Positions 48,270 to 56,856 of a stretch of 57,016 nucleotides of DNA are shown here, in pieces. Below the pieces are notes generated by a model. That model saw only the letters and a program-made list of their open reading frames with translations, did no database searches and was not told the DNA's origin. Positions within the stretch are counted from its first letter, which is position 1. The number at the start of each line of letters is the position of its first letter. The DNA comes from Enterobacter wuhouensis (GTDB lineage Bacteria > Pseudomonadota > Gammaproteobacteria > Enterobacterales > Enterobacteriaceae): the NCBI RefSeq assembly GCF_004331265.1, contig NZ_SJOO01000017.1, positions 1-57,016 on the forward strand. Direction: 5' to 3'. A program made the position numbers and the translations under genes.

Positions 48270-49039
48270 TGGATAACCGCCTGGCCACGCTGTTAACGCG
48301 CGGGGCATCATTGACCCGCGCGGAGTATCGCGTCCTCGCGCACCTTACCGAGCATCCGCTTCTGGTAGGCAACATCACGGTGCGCGAGCTGGCGCAGGCA
48401 ACGTTCGTCTCCACGGCCACCATCATGCGGCTGTGCCAGAAGCTGGGGTTCAGCGGCTTTAGCGAATTCATCTGGCACTGCAAGCAGCTGCTCTCCGATA
48501 CGCCGCATATTGCCGCCCAGGCACAGTCTCGACCTGAACTGCCCGCGCTGTTTAATCAGTTCATCGCCAACTACCAGCAAACCTTCCAGTGGATTACCCA
48601 CAACAAACGCCAGCAGTTTGCCGACCTGCTGCGCCAGAAGGAGAGCTTCTTTCTCTACGGCGCCGGGTTTTCTTATCTGTTTGCGGAGTACCTGACCAAG
48701 AAGCTGCAGGTGCTGGGCAAAACGGCATTTATCTCCGGGCCGGGCGATAGCCGAAATATTTTTCTCAGCAACGCCGCGCGGTATCAGGTATTTATCGCCG
48801 TCTCGCGCAGCGGCGAAACGGAGCAGGTGCTGGATAAAGTGCGGATTGCCAAAAACGTGGGCATGACGGTTATTGCCTTCACCCGCGCGTCTGCCAATAC
48901 GCTGGCTGGCATGGCCGATCTGCATTTCGCGTTGTATGACGAAGCGGTGCACTTCGCCGCCGAAGCCGCGGGGGTGACGTCGTTTGAGTCGAACCTGGTG
49001 CTGCTGATGGATTTACTGCTGCTGGAAGCAACGGGGTGA
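48269..49039 (+). CDS. RpiR/MurR-family transcriptional regulator
   Basis: A 256-residue sugar-phosphate-responsive regulator. It has an N-terminal RpiR helix-turn-helix (TVRELAQATFVSTATIMRLCQKLGFSGFSEF) and a C-terminal SIS domain (FLYGAGFSYLFAEYLTKKL, then VSRSGETEQVL) that binds phosphosugars. Its ATG overlaps the sseA stop (TAATG), so it is translationally coupled to sseA. The nearest sugar genes are the alpha-glucoside PTS and GH4 genes, so it is the likely regulator of that cassette. In E. coli this spot between sseA and sseB has no such gene. Confidence 0.92.
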   Translation: MDNRLATLLTRGASLTRAEYRVLAHLTEHPLLVGNITVRELAQATFVSTATIMRLCQKLGFSGFSEFIWHCKQLLSDTPHIAAQAQSRPELPALFNQFIANYQQTFQWITHNKRQQFADLLRQKESFFLYGAGFSYLFAEYLTKKLQVLGKTAFISGPGDSRNIFLSNAARYQVFIAVSRSGETEQVLDKVRIAKNVGMTVIAFTRASANTLAGMADLHFALYDEAVHFAAEAAGVTSFESNLVLLMDLLLLEATG

Positions 49040-49056
49040 AACTCACCCCGCTGTAA

Positions 49057-49833
49057 TCAGATGATGCGGTTGGTCTTGAGATCGCGCAGGAAGCCGCCCC
49101 AGCGACGTTCGTAGAACGGCGTGATGTGCTCGGTAATAAAATGGCTGATGCCCTTTTCGCCTTTCTTCACCTGGCAGATATCAATGGGCTCATCGCCCGG
49201 CAGCGTGTCGGTCGCCACGCTTCCCGCCGCCTGAATGATCTCCTCGATGTCGCCGTCTGCCTCTATTCCTATCAATAACACCGGCTGTTCGTCGGCGCGC
49301 TCTTTAATGGAGCAAAGGAACGCCCGCTTCACCGGTTTGATGGTTTTAAACAGCGTGGTCAGGGAGTCAATCATCTGGGCTGGCGGCTCAGCCACGTCAG
49401 ACAGCAGCAGCGTTTCGCCCCCTTCAAGCACCTCCTGGGTGCTGAGCGGGTTGCCCTCTTCGCCCATCAGGTGGCTGATTTCACGCGGGGTAAACTCTTT
49501 CCCGGTCGGCAATTTAGCGTTGAGGAAAAGCGTCTGCCCCAACGTCATTTCAAACAGGGTACGCACCGGCATCACTACGAACGCCTGTTCGTCTTCTACC
49601 GCTTCCTGCAACGCTTCGAGGGAGGTGAAGAACGGGATCACCGAGGTGCCGTCGTCTTTCTCCCAGTGCAGCAGATCCAGCGCGCTGTCTTCCACAACCT
49701 GCTCCCCTTCCGCCGCCGTTCCCGGCACCCAGACGGTGGATTCCAGCAGCGTGCGGAAAAATGCCGGACGGTGGGCGGGCTCGGTCGCCGCCTGCTCCAG
49801 CAGGGTTTCTAATTCGTTTTTGGTTTCGGACAT
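49057..49833 (-). CDS. sseB: Enhanced serine sensitivity protein SseB
   Basis: A cytoplasmic protein of 258 residues, identical in length to E. coli SseB, an uncharacterised protein whose overproduction affects serine sensitivity. N-terminal MSETKNELETLLEQAATEPAHRP and C-terminal YERRWGGFLRDLKTNRII are conserved. It converges with the RpiR gene (17 bp apart) and follows pepB across a palindromic repeat. Confidence 0.97.
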   Translation of the reverse strand: MSETKNELETLLEQAATEPAHRPAFFRTLLESTVWVPGTAAEGEQVVEDSALDLLHWEKDDGTSVIPFFTSLEALQEAVEDEQAFVVMPVRTLFEMTLGQTLFLNAKLPTGKEFTPREISHLMGEEGNPLSTQEVLEGGETLLLSDVAEPPAQMIDSLTTLFKTIKPVKRAFLCSIKERADEQPVLLIGIEADGDIEEIIQAAGSVATDTLPGDEPIDICQVKKGEKGISHFITEHITPFYERRWGGFLRDLKTNRII

Positions 49834-49855
49834 AACAATTCCAGATGATGCATTT

Positions 49856-49939
49856 CCCCCTCACCCTAACCCTCTCCCCAAAGGGGAGAGGGAATTTGAA
49901 CACCCTCTCCCCTTTGGGGAGAGGGCTGGGGTGAGGGGA
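49856..49939. repeat. Large nested palindrome in the pepB-sseB spacer
   Basis: Two 23-bp hairpins, 49870-49892 (CCCTCTCCCC-AAA-GGGGAGAGGG) and 49903-49925 (same stem, loop TTT), are enclosed by outer arms CCCCTCACCC (49857-49866) and GGGTGAGGGG (49929-49938), so the whole 84 bp can fold as one cruciform. This is a dispersed repeat type of enteric genomes; its translation in one frame reads as the well-known spurious peptide HPSPLPKGER. Confidence 0.85.
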
Positions 49940-49945
49940 CAATTA

Positions 49946-51232
49946 TTACTCAGCCGTCAGCAGGTTCGCTACGGTACGCACGCCCAGACCGGTCGCGCCC
50001 GCGGACCACTGCTCAACCGCCGCTTTACGGTAGGTTGCGGAGCAGTCGATGTGCAGCCAGCCTTCGTGATAGTTCTCAACGAAGTGGGACAGGAAGCCTG
50101 CCGCCGTGCTTGCACCCGCCGGGTAAGCCGCGCTCGCTGTGTTGTTCAGCTCGGCAAAGTTAGACGGCAGCTGGCTGCGGTGGAACTCCGCCAGCGGCAG
50201 ACGCCAGAACGGCTCGTTTTCCGCAGCGGCACTTGCCAGCAGGCGAGCGGCCAGCTTGTCGTCGAAGCTGAACAGCGCATGGTAATCGTTGCCCAGGGCG
50301 GTTTTCGCCGCGCCTGTCAGGGTCGCCATGTCGATAATCAGCTCTGGCTTCTGCGCGGAGGCGTCGATCAGGCCATCGGCCAGCACCAGACGGCCTTCGG
50401 CGTCGGTGTTCATCACCTCAACGTTTTTGCCGTTGCGGTAGCGAATGATGTCGCCCAGCTTGAAGGCGTTACCGCTCACCATGTTGTCCGCACAGCACAG
50501 GTACAGCTTCACGCGCTTGTTCAGACCGCGGGTAATGGCAAACGCCAGCGCGCCGGTGATGGTTGCCGCGCCGCCCATGTCGGACTTCATGGAGTCCATG
50601 AATGCGCTCTGCTTCAGGCTGTAGCCGCCGGTGTCGAAGGTGATGCCTTTACCGACCAGGCAGGCAAAGACCGGCGCCTCTTTATCCCCGGTTGGGTTGT
50701 AATCCAGCGCCAGCAGGACCGGAGGACGCTCTGAACCCCGGCCCACGGTGTGGATACCCATGTAGTTCTGCTCGCGCAGGTCTTCACCTTTGGTGATGCG
50801 GTAAGACATTTTGTCGCCCGCCACGCCGCACAGCAGGTCAACGGCGCGCTGCGCCAGCTGCTCTGGGCCTAGCTCTTCCGCCGGGGCGTTAATGGTGTCG
50901 CGCACCCAGTCGATGATTTTCAGGCGGCTTTCCAGCTCTTTCTGACCCGCTTCATCAAGGTTTGCCCACTCAATTTTGCGGGTGCCTTTAGGCCCTTTGT
51001 AACCTGCCCAGAACGCCCAGCTGCGGTCGGTATCCCAGCCTTCGCCTGCCAGAGTCACATGCTTAATGCCGAGGCCGTCAATTTTGCGGGCGGCGCGCTG
51101 GATCAGGCCGGTATCATCTTTGCCCGTCAGGTGCAGGGTAATACCGTCGTTGTTGATGCTGTAGGTAGCTTTTTCGCCCCAGCGAGCGTCGGCAGGCTGC
51201 GTGGAGAGCGTAATCTTCATCGCTTCGGTCAT
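49946..51232 (-). CDS. pepB: Peptidase B (leucyl aminopeptidase family M17)
   Basis: Cytoplasmic metallo-aminopeptidase with broad specificity. ATG at 51232 (MTEAMKITLSTQPADARWGEKATYS) gives 428 residues, close to E. coli PepB (427); AAGGAT precedes it. The M17 signature NTDAEGRLVLADGL is present with metal ligands in VGKGITFDTGGYSLK and MKSDMGGAA. It lies 53 bp downstream of iscX and is probably the distal part of the isc transcript as in E. coli. Confidence 0.97.
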   Translation of the reverse strand: MTEAMKITLSTQPADARWGEKATYSINNDGITLHLTGKDDTGLIQRAARKIDGLGIKHVTLAGEGWDTDRSWAFWAGYKGPKGTRKIEWANLDEAGQKELESRLKIIDWVRDTINAPAEELGPEQLAQRAVDLLCGVAGDKMSYRITKGEDLREQNYMGIHTVGRGSERPPVLLALDYNPTGDKEAPVFACLVGKGITFDTGGYSLKQSAFMDSMKSDMGGAATITGALAFAITRGLNKRVKLYLCCADNMVSGNAFKLGDIIRYRNGKNVEVMNTDAEGRLVLADGLIDASAQKPELIIDMATLTGAAKTALGNDYHALFSFDDKLAARLLASAAAENEPFWRLPLAEFHRSQLPSNFAELNNTASAAYPAGASTAAGFLSHFVENYHEGWLHIDCSATYRKAAVEQWSAGATGLGVRTVANLLTAE

Positions 51233-51285
51233 TTTATTTATCCTTATTAGCAAACGGGCCGCCTGAAGGCAGCCCGCTAGGTGAT

Positions 51286-51486
51286 TTACTCTGCTTCATC
51301 TAACCAGACTAACAGAATCGCCTCCAGAATTTTTTCATTGGATGCGCTTGGATCGTCGTCAAAATCCTCTAAATCGCAGATCCACTGATGCATGTCGGTG
51401 AATCGTACGGTCTTCGGATCGAGATCCGGGTTCGCGTCGTAAAGCGCTTCGCCGATTTCACGGCTGTCTGTCCACTTCAGTCCCAT
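51286..51486 (-). CDS. iscX: IscX, iron-sulfur assembly regulator protein
   Basis: A small acidic protein of 66 residues (MGLKWTDSREIGEALYD) that binds IscS and iron and modulates cluster assembly. The ATG at 51486 is one base after the fdx stop; a longer in-frame start would overlap fdx and is rejected. The conserved core RFTDMHQWICDLEDFDDDP is intact. Confidence 0.97.
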   Translation of the reverse strand: MGLKWTDSREIGEALYDANPDLDPKTVRFTDMHQWICDLEDFDDDPSASNEKILEAILLVWLDEAE

Positions 51487-51487
51487 A

Positions 51488-51823
51488 TCAATGCTCGCGT
51501 GCGTGGTTGATGGTGTAGCGTGGGAATTCCACGACCAGATCTTCATCGGTCACCAGCGCCTGGCAGCTCAGGCGGCTGTCTGGCTCCAGTCCCCATGCTT
51601 TATCCAGCATGTCGTCTTCGTCTTCGGTGCTCTCGGCGAGAGAGTCGAAACCTTCACGCACAACGCAGTGGCAGGTGGTGCAGGCACAGGATTTTTCACA
51701 GGCGTGTTCCACTTCGATACCTGCACGCAGGGCAACATCGAGAATGGTTTCGCCGGTCTTCGCTTCCAGAACAGCACCATCCGGACACAGGTCCGCATGA
51801 GGCAAAATAACAATCTTTGGCAT
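51488..51823 (-). CDS. fdx: 2Fe-2S ferredoxin Fdx
   Basis: Adrenodoxin-type ferredoxin that supplies electrons for cluster assembly. The 111-residue protein matches E. coli. Cluster ligands are in CEKSCACTTCHC (C-x5-C-x2-C) and the fourth Cys in RLSCQALV. It starts one base after the hscA stop. Confidence 0.97.
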   Translation of the reverse strand: MPKIVILPHADLCPDGAVLEAKTGETILDVALRAGIEVEHACEKSCACTTCHCVVREGFDSLAESTEDEDDMLDKAWGLEPDSRLSCQALVTDEDLVVEFPRYTINHAREH

Positions 51824-51824
51824 A

Positions 51825-53675
51825 TTAAACCTCGTCCACGGACTGGCCTTTCAGCGCGACGCGGACAGATTTGTCCATGCGGCGAGCAGCAAAGTCCTGG
51901 GTTTGTTTATCAACGTTTTTAATGGCTTCTTCTATTGCCTCAGCGTCATTGCCTTCGGCAACTGCGCTCAAGCGCGCGGCAGCATCGTCAATCAACTGAC
52001 GCTCAGCGGCGCTTAACAGCGCGGCATCGGCAGCAAGCGCGCCGTTCAGGCTTTCCAGCACGCGGGCGGCTTCAACTTTCTGTTCAGCCAGCATACGCGC
52101 CTTCACATCCTGCTCGGCGTAGCTCATTGAGTCCTGAATCATGGAGGCGATTTCGCCATCGGTCAGGCCGTAGGACGGCTTCACCTGGATGGACGATTCC
52201 ACGCCGGTGGATTTTTCCATCGCCGTGACGCTCAGCAGGCCGTCCGCATCCACCTGGAAGGTGACGCGAATATGCGCCCCGCCCGCAGGCAGCGCCGGAA
52301 TACCGCGCAGCGCAAAGCGCGCCAGAGAGCGGCAGTCCTGCACCAGCTCGCGTTCGCCCTGCATCACGTGGATGGACATCGCGGTCTGGCCGTCTTTGAA
52401 GGTGGTGAACTCCTGCGCGCGCGCCACCGGAATGGTGGTGTTACGCGGGATCACTTTCTCCACCAGGCCGCCCATGGTTTCTAACCCCAGCGACAGCGGG
52501 ATGACGTCCAGCAGCAGCATTTCGCTGTCCGGCTTGTTGCCGACCAGGATATCGGCCTGGATTGCAGCGCCCACGGCAACTACTTTATCCGGGTCGATGG
52601 AGGTCAGCGGCGTGCGGCCAAAGAATTCGCCCACGCGCTCTCGCACCAGCGGCACGCGGGTCGATCCGCCCACCATGACCACTTCCAGCACCTCGTTCGC
52701 CTCAACGCCCGCATCTTTCAATGCGCGACGGCAGGCCAGCAGGGTGCGTTTCACCAGCGGGGCAATCAGGTCGTCGAACTTGTCGCGGGTGATGTCACCC
52801 TGCCAGCCCGCAACGTTAACGGTAACCGTCTGCGCATCGCTCAGGGCGATTTTGGCGTCGATGGCGGCATCCAACAGTTCACGCTGTACTCGCGCATCGC
52901 TGCGATCGGTAATGCCCGCCTGCTCGCGAATGTAATCAGCCAGCAGATGGTCGAAGTCATCGCCGCCCAGCGCGGAATCCCCGCCGGTCGCCAGCACTTC
53001 AAACACTCCGCGGCTTAAGCGCAGGATCGAGATATCAAAGGTGCCGCCGCCGAGATCGTAAACCGCAATGACCCCTTCCTGACCGGAGTCGAGGCCGTAG
53101 GCAATCGCCGCCGCCGTGGGTTCGTTCAGCAGGCGCAGCACGTGCAGGCCCGCCAGACGCGCGGCGTCTTTGGTGCCCTGACGCTGTGCATCATCAAAAT
53201 AGGCCGGAACGGTAATGACTACGCCGTCCAGATCGCCGCCGAGCGTCGCCGTCGCGCGCGCCGCCAGCGCTTTGAGGATGTCGGAGGAAACGCGAATCGG
53301 GTTCAGCAGACCGGCCGCGGTTGCGATCATCGGCAGGCCGTTTTCACTGGCCTGCAGCTGATACGGCAGATGCGGGTAGCGGGTCTGAATATCGGCCAGC
53401 GAGCGGCCCATCATGCGCTTTACGGAGCTGATGGTGTTGGCCGGATCGCGCGCGGCGTTGGCGCGAGCGTCATAGCCGACCGCGTGCCCCTGCTGCTGGT
53501 AGTGGACCACGGAAGGCAGCAGATGGCGGCCCTGCTCGTCGGCCAGCGTTTCCGCCTGGCCGCTGCGCACGGTCGCCACGAGGGAATTGGTGGTGCCCAA
53601 ATCAATACCCACCGCCAGACGACGCTGGTGCGGTGCGGCACTTAAGCCAGGCTCACTAATTTGTAATAAGGCCAT
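51825..53675 (-). CDS. hscA: Fe-S cluster assembly chaperone HscA (Hsp66)
   Basis: Specialised Hsp70 that releases clusters from IscU. The 616 residues match E. coli. ATPase motifs are VGIDLGTTNSLVATV, AVYDLGGGTFDISIL and VVMVGGSTRVPLVRE; the substrate-binding domain (EFTTFKDGQTAMSIHVMQGE) recognises the LPPVK motif of IscU, present here in ELPPVKIHCS. Confidence 0.98.
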   Translation of the reverse strand: MALLQISEPGLSAAPHQRRLAVGIDLGTTNSLVATVRSGQAETLADEQGRHLLPSVVHYQQQGHAVGYDARANAARDPANTISSVKRMMGRSLADIQTRYPHLPYQLQASENGLPMIATAAGLLNPIRVSSDILKALAARATATLGGDLDGVVITVPAYFDDAQRQGTKDAARLAGLHVLRLLNEPTAAAIAYGLDSGQEGVIAVYDLGGGTFDISILRLSRGVFEVLATGGDSALGGDDFDHLLADYIREQAGITDRSDARVQRELLDAAIDAKIALSDAQTVTVNVAGWQGDITRDKFDDLIAPLVKRTLLACRRALKDAGVEANEVLEVVMVGGSTRVPLVRERVGEFFGRTPLTSIDPDKVVAVGAAIQADILVGNKPDSEMLLLDVIPLSLGLETMGGLVEKVIPRNTTIPVARAQEFTTFKDGQTAMSIHVMQGERELVQDCRSLARFALRGIPALPAGGAHIRVTFQVDADGLLSVTAMEKSTGVESSIQVKPSYGLTDGEIASMIQDSMSYAEQDVKARMLAEQKVEAARVLESLNGALAADAALLSAAERQLIDDAAARLSAVAEGNDAEAIEEAIKNVDKQTQDFAARRMDKSVRVALKGQSVDEV

Positions 53676-53689
53676 AATTGCTTCCGAAA

Positions 53690-54205
53690 TTAAAAATCGA
53701 GCAGCTTTTCTTCGAGTTGTTCAGCACTGCTTCGTAGTTTATCGAGAAAACGGAGTTTGCGCACAGTGTCTGCCGCCACGTCCCAGGTCTCGTTGTTCAG
53801 TTGCTCCACCATCTGCTGATGGCGGGTATCGAACATGCCCTTAACGCGCTTGATAAAGCTTTCCAGACGCGCTTCGTCTTTGGCCTGCTCTATCTCATCC
53901 AGCTCTTCGCGAAGCTCCAGCTGTTCCATCAGAAACGCGGTGTCGCGAACGGTGTGCTGTTCGCTCGCCAGGTCAAAACCGTGGAGCGAGAGCAGATATT
54001 CTGCACGCGCCAGCGGATGACGCAGCGTCTGCCAGGCCTGGTTGATGGTCGCAGAGTGGGAAACCGCAGCCAGTTGCTCTGACTGAGAACCGCTCGCGAA
54101 TTTATCCGGATGGTACTGACGCTGCAGATCCTGAAAGCGGATCGTCAGCGCCTGCAGATCGATCGGGTATTGAGCGGGTAATCCGAAGAGAGTGAAGTAA
54201 TCCAT
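53690..54205 (-). CDS. hscB: Fe-S cluster co-chaperone HscB (Hsc20)
   Basis: J-domain protein delivering IscU to HscA. The 171-residue protein has the HPD loop in RQYHPDKFASGSQSEQ and the C-terminal three-helix IscU-binding domain (LREELDEIEQAKDEARLESF). It is 14 bp upstream of hscA and separated from iscA by a 79-bp spacer with a hairpin. Confidence 0.98.
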   Translation of the reverse strand: MDYFTLFGLPAQYPIDLQALTIRFQDLQRQYHPDKFASGSQSEQLAAVSHSATINQAWQTLRHPLARAEYLLSLHGFDLASEQHTVRDTAFLMEQLELREELDEIEQAKDEARLESFIKRVKGMFDTRHQQMVEQLNNETWDVAADTVRKLRFLDKLRSSAEQLEEKLLDF

Positions 54206-54233
54206 AACAATCTCAGGGGTAGCCTGTTAGAAC

Positions 54234-54270
54234 AAACCCCACGCGTAGCTGGTACGCCACGGTGGGGTTT
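54234..54270 (-). repeat. Hairpin between iscA and hscB
   Basis: A 9-bp perfect stem AAACCCCAC/GTGGGGTTT (54234-54242 with 54262-54270) with a 19-nt loop lies in the only sizeable spacer inside the isc operon. On the minus strand TTTGTTC follows, a weak T-rich tail, so partial termination or RNA processing is possible. Confidence 0.6.
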
Positions 54271-54284
54271 CGGATGACGCGCGG

Positions 54285-54608
54285 TTAAACGTGGAAGCTT
54301 TCGCCGCAACCACACTCGTCTTTGACGTTCGGGTTCGTAAATTTGAACCCTTCGTTCAGGCCTTCTTTGACGAAGTCCAGCTGAGTGCCGTTGAGGAATT
54401 GCAGGCTTTTGCCATCGACCACCACCTTCACGCCCTTGTCTTCAAACACGGTGTCGTCAGACGCCGGTTCATCAACAAACTCCAGTACGTAAGCCATACC
54501 AGAACAGCCGGAGGTACGTACGCCCAGTCGCAGGCCAAAGCCTTTACCACGGTTCGCCAGAAAAGAGCTTACTCGCGCGGCAGCGCTGTCGCTAAGGGTA
54601 ATCGACAT
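54285..54608 (-). CDS. iscA: A-type iron-sulfur carrier IscA
   Basis: Carries Fe-S clusters or iron to target proteins. ATG at 54608 gives 107 residues, the E. coli length; an in-frame TTG two codons upstream is disregarded. The three ligand cysteines are in RTSGCSGMAY (Cys35) and DECGCGES (Cys99, Cys101). Confidence 0.97.
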   Translation of the reverse strand: MSITLSDSAAARVSSFLANRGKGFGLRLGVRTSGCSGMAYVLEFVDEPASDDTVFEDKGVKVVVDGKSLQFLNGTQLDFVKEGLNEGFKFTNPNVKDECGCGESFHV

Positions 54609-54621
54609 ACTCAAACCTCAA

Positions 54622-55008
54622 TTATTTTGCTTCACGTTTGCTTTTGTAATCCGCAATGGCGGCTTTGATCGCGTCTTCTGCCAGAATTGAACAGTGAATT
54701 TTCACCGGCGGCAGTTCGAGTTCTTCAGCAATATCGGTGTTCTTGATAGCCTGTGCTTCGTCCAGAGACTTGCCCTTCACCCATTCGGTCACCAGGGAGC
54801 TGGACGCGATTGCAGAACCGCAGCCGTAGGTCTTGAAGCGCGCGTCTTCAATGATACCTTCATTGTTGACTTTAATCTGCAACTTCATCACGTCGCCACA
54901 CGCCGGTGCACCGACCATGCCGCTACCTACGGATTCATCGCTGTTGTCAAAAGAGCCAACGTTGCGCGGGTTCTCGTAATGATCGATGACTTTTTCGCTG
55001 TATGCCAT
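54622..55008 (-). CDS. iscU: Iron-sulfur scaffold protein IscU
   Basis: Scaffold on which clusters are built with IscS. The 128-residue protein equals E. coli. The three conserved Cys are in GAPACGDVM, KTYGCGSAIASSS and VKIHCSILAED; the HscA recognition motif LPPVK is present. It lies 24 bp after iscS. Confidence 0.98.
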   Translation of the reverse strand: MAYSEKVIDHYENPRNVGSFDNSDESVGSGMVGAPACGDVMKLQIKVNNEGIIEDARFKTYGCGSAIASSSLVTEWVKGKSLDEAQAIKNTDIAEELELPPVKIHCSILAEDAIKAAIADYKSKREAK

Positions 55009-55032
55009 GATTGAATTCTCCTTATGTACCGA

Positions 55033-56247
55033 TTAGTGATGTGACCATTCAATGCTGTTCAGATCCACGCCCTGCTTGAACATTTCCCACAGTGGAGAGA
55101 GGTCACGCAGACGGCCGATGGAGTTGCGAACCAGCTTGATGGTGTAGTCAATCTCTTCTTCGGTAGTGAAACGACCTAAAGAGAAACGGATAGAGCTGTG
55201 TGCCAGCTCGTCGGTCATGCCCAGCGCGCGAAGCACGTAGGATGGCTCGAGGCTTGCAGACGTACAGGCAGAACCGGAAGAGACGGCCAAATCTTTCAGG
55301 GCCATGATCAGCGATTCGCCTTCAACATAGTTGAAGCTGACGTTAAGGATGTTCGGTGCGCCCTGCTCGAGATCGCCGTTCAGATACACTTCTTCCATAT
55401 CCTTCACGCCGTCCCACAGACGGTTACGCAGCGTGCGCAGGCGCGCCATCTCGGTTTCCATCTCTTCTTTTGCAATGCGGTATGCTTCGCCCATGCCCAC
55501 GATCTGGTGAACAGGCAGCGTACCGGAACGCATGCCGCGCTCGTGACCGCCGCCGTGCATCTGTGCTTCGATGCGGATACGTGGCTTACGACGCACGTAC
55601 AGCGCGCCAATACCTTTCGGGCCATAGATTTTGTGGCCGGAGAAGGACATGAGGTCCACTTTCAGCTGGCTCAGGTCGATAGGCAGTTTGCCCACGCTCT
55701 GGGTCGCATCCACGTGGTAGATGATACCGCGCGCGCGGCACATTTCACCGATGGTGGCGATGTCCTGAACGACGCCGATTTCGTTGTTCACGTGCATGAT
55801 GGAGACCAGAATGGTGTCGTCACGCATGGCCGCTTCGAGCTCTTTGAGATCGATGATCCCGTTACTCTGCGGCGCAAGGTAAGTCACGTCAAACCCTTCA
55901 CGCTCAAGCTGACGGCAGGTGTCCAGCACGGCTTTGTGTTCGGTTTTACTGGTGATGATGTGCTTGCCTTTTTTCTGATAAAAGTTGGCAGCACCTTTGA
56001 TAGCCAGGTTGTCGGATTCGGTCGCGCCGGAGGTGAAAACAATTTCACGCGGGTCGGCACCCACCAGGTCAGCAATCTGATTACGGGCGATATCAACCGC
56101 CTCTTCAGCATGCCAGCCAAAACGGTGTGAACGGGAAGCTGGGTTACCAAAGTTTCCGTCCAGGGTCAGACACTGCATCATCTTCTCGGCAACACGCGGG
56201 TCCACCGGCGTGGTTGCGGAGTAGTCGAGATAAATCGGTAATTTCAT
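55033..56247 (-). CDS. iscS: Cysteine desulfurase IscS
   Basis: PLP enzyme that removes sulfur from cysteine for clusters, thiolated tRNA and other pathways. ATG at 56247 (MKLPIYLDYSATTPVDPRVAEKMM) gives 404 residues, the E. coli length. The PLP lysine is in SFSGHKIYGPKG (Lys206) and the persulfide Cys in SSGSACTSASLEPSY (Cys328). It is second in the isc operon behind a structured spacer after iscR. Confidence 0.98.
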   Translation of the reverse strand: MKLPIYLDYSATTPVDPRVAEKMMQCLTLDGNFGNPASRSHRFGWHAEEAVDIARNQIADLVGADPREIVFTSGATESDNLAIKGAANFYQKKGKHIITSKTEHKAVLDTCRQLEREGFDVTYLAPQSNGIIDLKELEAAMRDDTILVSIMHVNNEIGVVQDIATIGEMCRARGIIYHVDATQSVGKLPIDLSQLKVDLMSFSGHKIYGPKGIGALYVRRKPRIRIEAQMHGGGHERGMRSGTLPVHQIVGMGEAYRIAKEEMETEMARLRTLRNRLWDGVKDMEEVYLNGDLEQGAPNILNVSFNYVEGESLIMALKDLAVSSGSACTSASLEPSYVLRALGMTDELAHSSIRFSLGRFTTEEEIDYTIKLVRNSIGRLRDLSPLWEMFKQGVDLNSIEWSHH

Positions 56248-56282
56248 TGCTCTATAAACTCCGTACATCGCTTCAATGCAAG

Positions 56283-56345
56283 GAATCAGGCAACCGGCTG
56301 GATGTACGACCGAGTACGCGGGGTGTTATCACCCCGGCCTGATTC
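56283..56345 (-). promoter_or_regulatory. Structured iscR-iscS intercistronic region
   Basis: A 9-bp inverted repeat GAATCAGGC/GCCTGATTC (56283-56291 with 56337-56345) encloses a strong GGGGTG-TTAT-CACCCC hairpin (56320-56335). In E. coli the spacer between iscR and iscS is where RyhB acts and where structure protects the iscR part; the same layout is seen here, but RyhB pairing was not verified. Confidence 0.6.
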
Positions 56346-56364
56346 TGAAATACTTATCTTTTTA

Positions 56365-56856
56365 TTAGGCGCGCAGCTTAACGTCGATTGCGTCTTGCGC
56401 GCGGGTGCTGCGTTGTGACTCATGGCTCTGCTGGCGGCCCGACACGTCCAGAACTTCCTGGTTATTGACCAGTTCACCCAGGGTGATGTTGTTCAGGAAA
56501 CCGGTCAGACGGTCGCTCAGATCGCGCCACAGCGCGTGGGTCAGGCACTTATCGCCGCCCTGGCAGCCGCCTTTACCCTGGCAACGGGTCGCGTCGACGG
56601 ATTCGTCTACTGCACTGATCACTTCGCCAACCGCAATACTGCCCGCGTCTTTACCCAGCAGATAGCCGCCGCCTGGGCCACGAACGCTGGAAACCAGTCC
56701 ATTTTTACGCAGTCTGGAGAACAGCTGCTCCAGATAAGAGAGGGAGATCCCCTGTCGTTCAGAAATATCAGCCAACGGAACCGGGCCCGCTTCGGAGTTG
56801 AGCGCAACGTCCAGCATCGCGGTCACGGCATAACGCCCTTTAGATGTCAGTCTCAT
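56365..56856 (-). CDS. iscR: Iron-sulfur-responsive regulator IscR
   Basis: Rrf2-family regulator that holds a 2Fe-2S cluster and represses the isc operon when clusters are plentiful. The protein is 163 residues (E. coli 162). The N-terminal winged helix is MRLTSKGRYAVTAMLDVAL to SLSYLEQLFSRLRKNGLV; the cluster ligands are the Cys of RCQGKGGCQGGDKCLTH (92, 98, 104 by family numbering) with the nearby His. Two IscR sites lie upstream. Confidence 0.98.
   Translation of the reverse strand: MRLTSKGRYAVTAMLDVALNSEAGPVPLADISERQGISLSYLEQLFSRLRKNGLVSSVRGPGGGYLLGKDAGSIAVGEVISAVDESVDATRCQGKGGCQGGDKCLTHALWRDLSDRLTGFLNNITLGELVNNQEVLDVSGRQQSHESQRSTRAQDAIDVKLRA

Noticed and set aside
49040..49056. Small RNA RyfA, which E. 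coli is thought to carry near sseA/sseB
   Set aside because: The sseA-sseB space is filled by the RpiR gene and only 17 bp of non-coding DNA remain.
49235..50734. 499-residue plus-strand frame spanning sseB and pepB
   Set aside because: Antisense to two conserved genes and runs through the palindromic repeat, producing the known spurious HPNPLPKGERE peptide.
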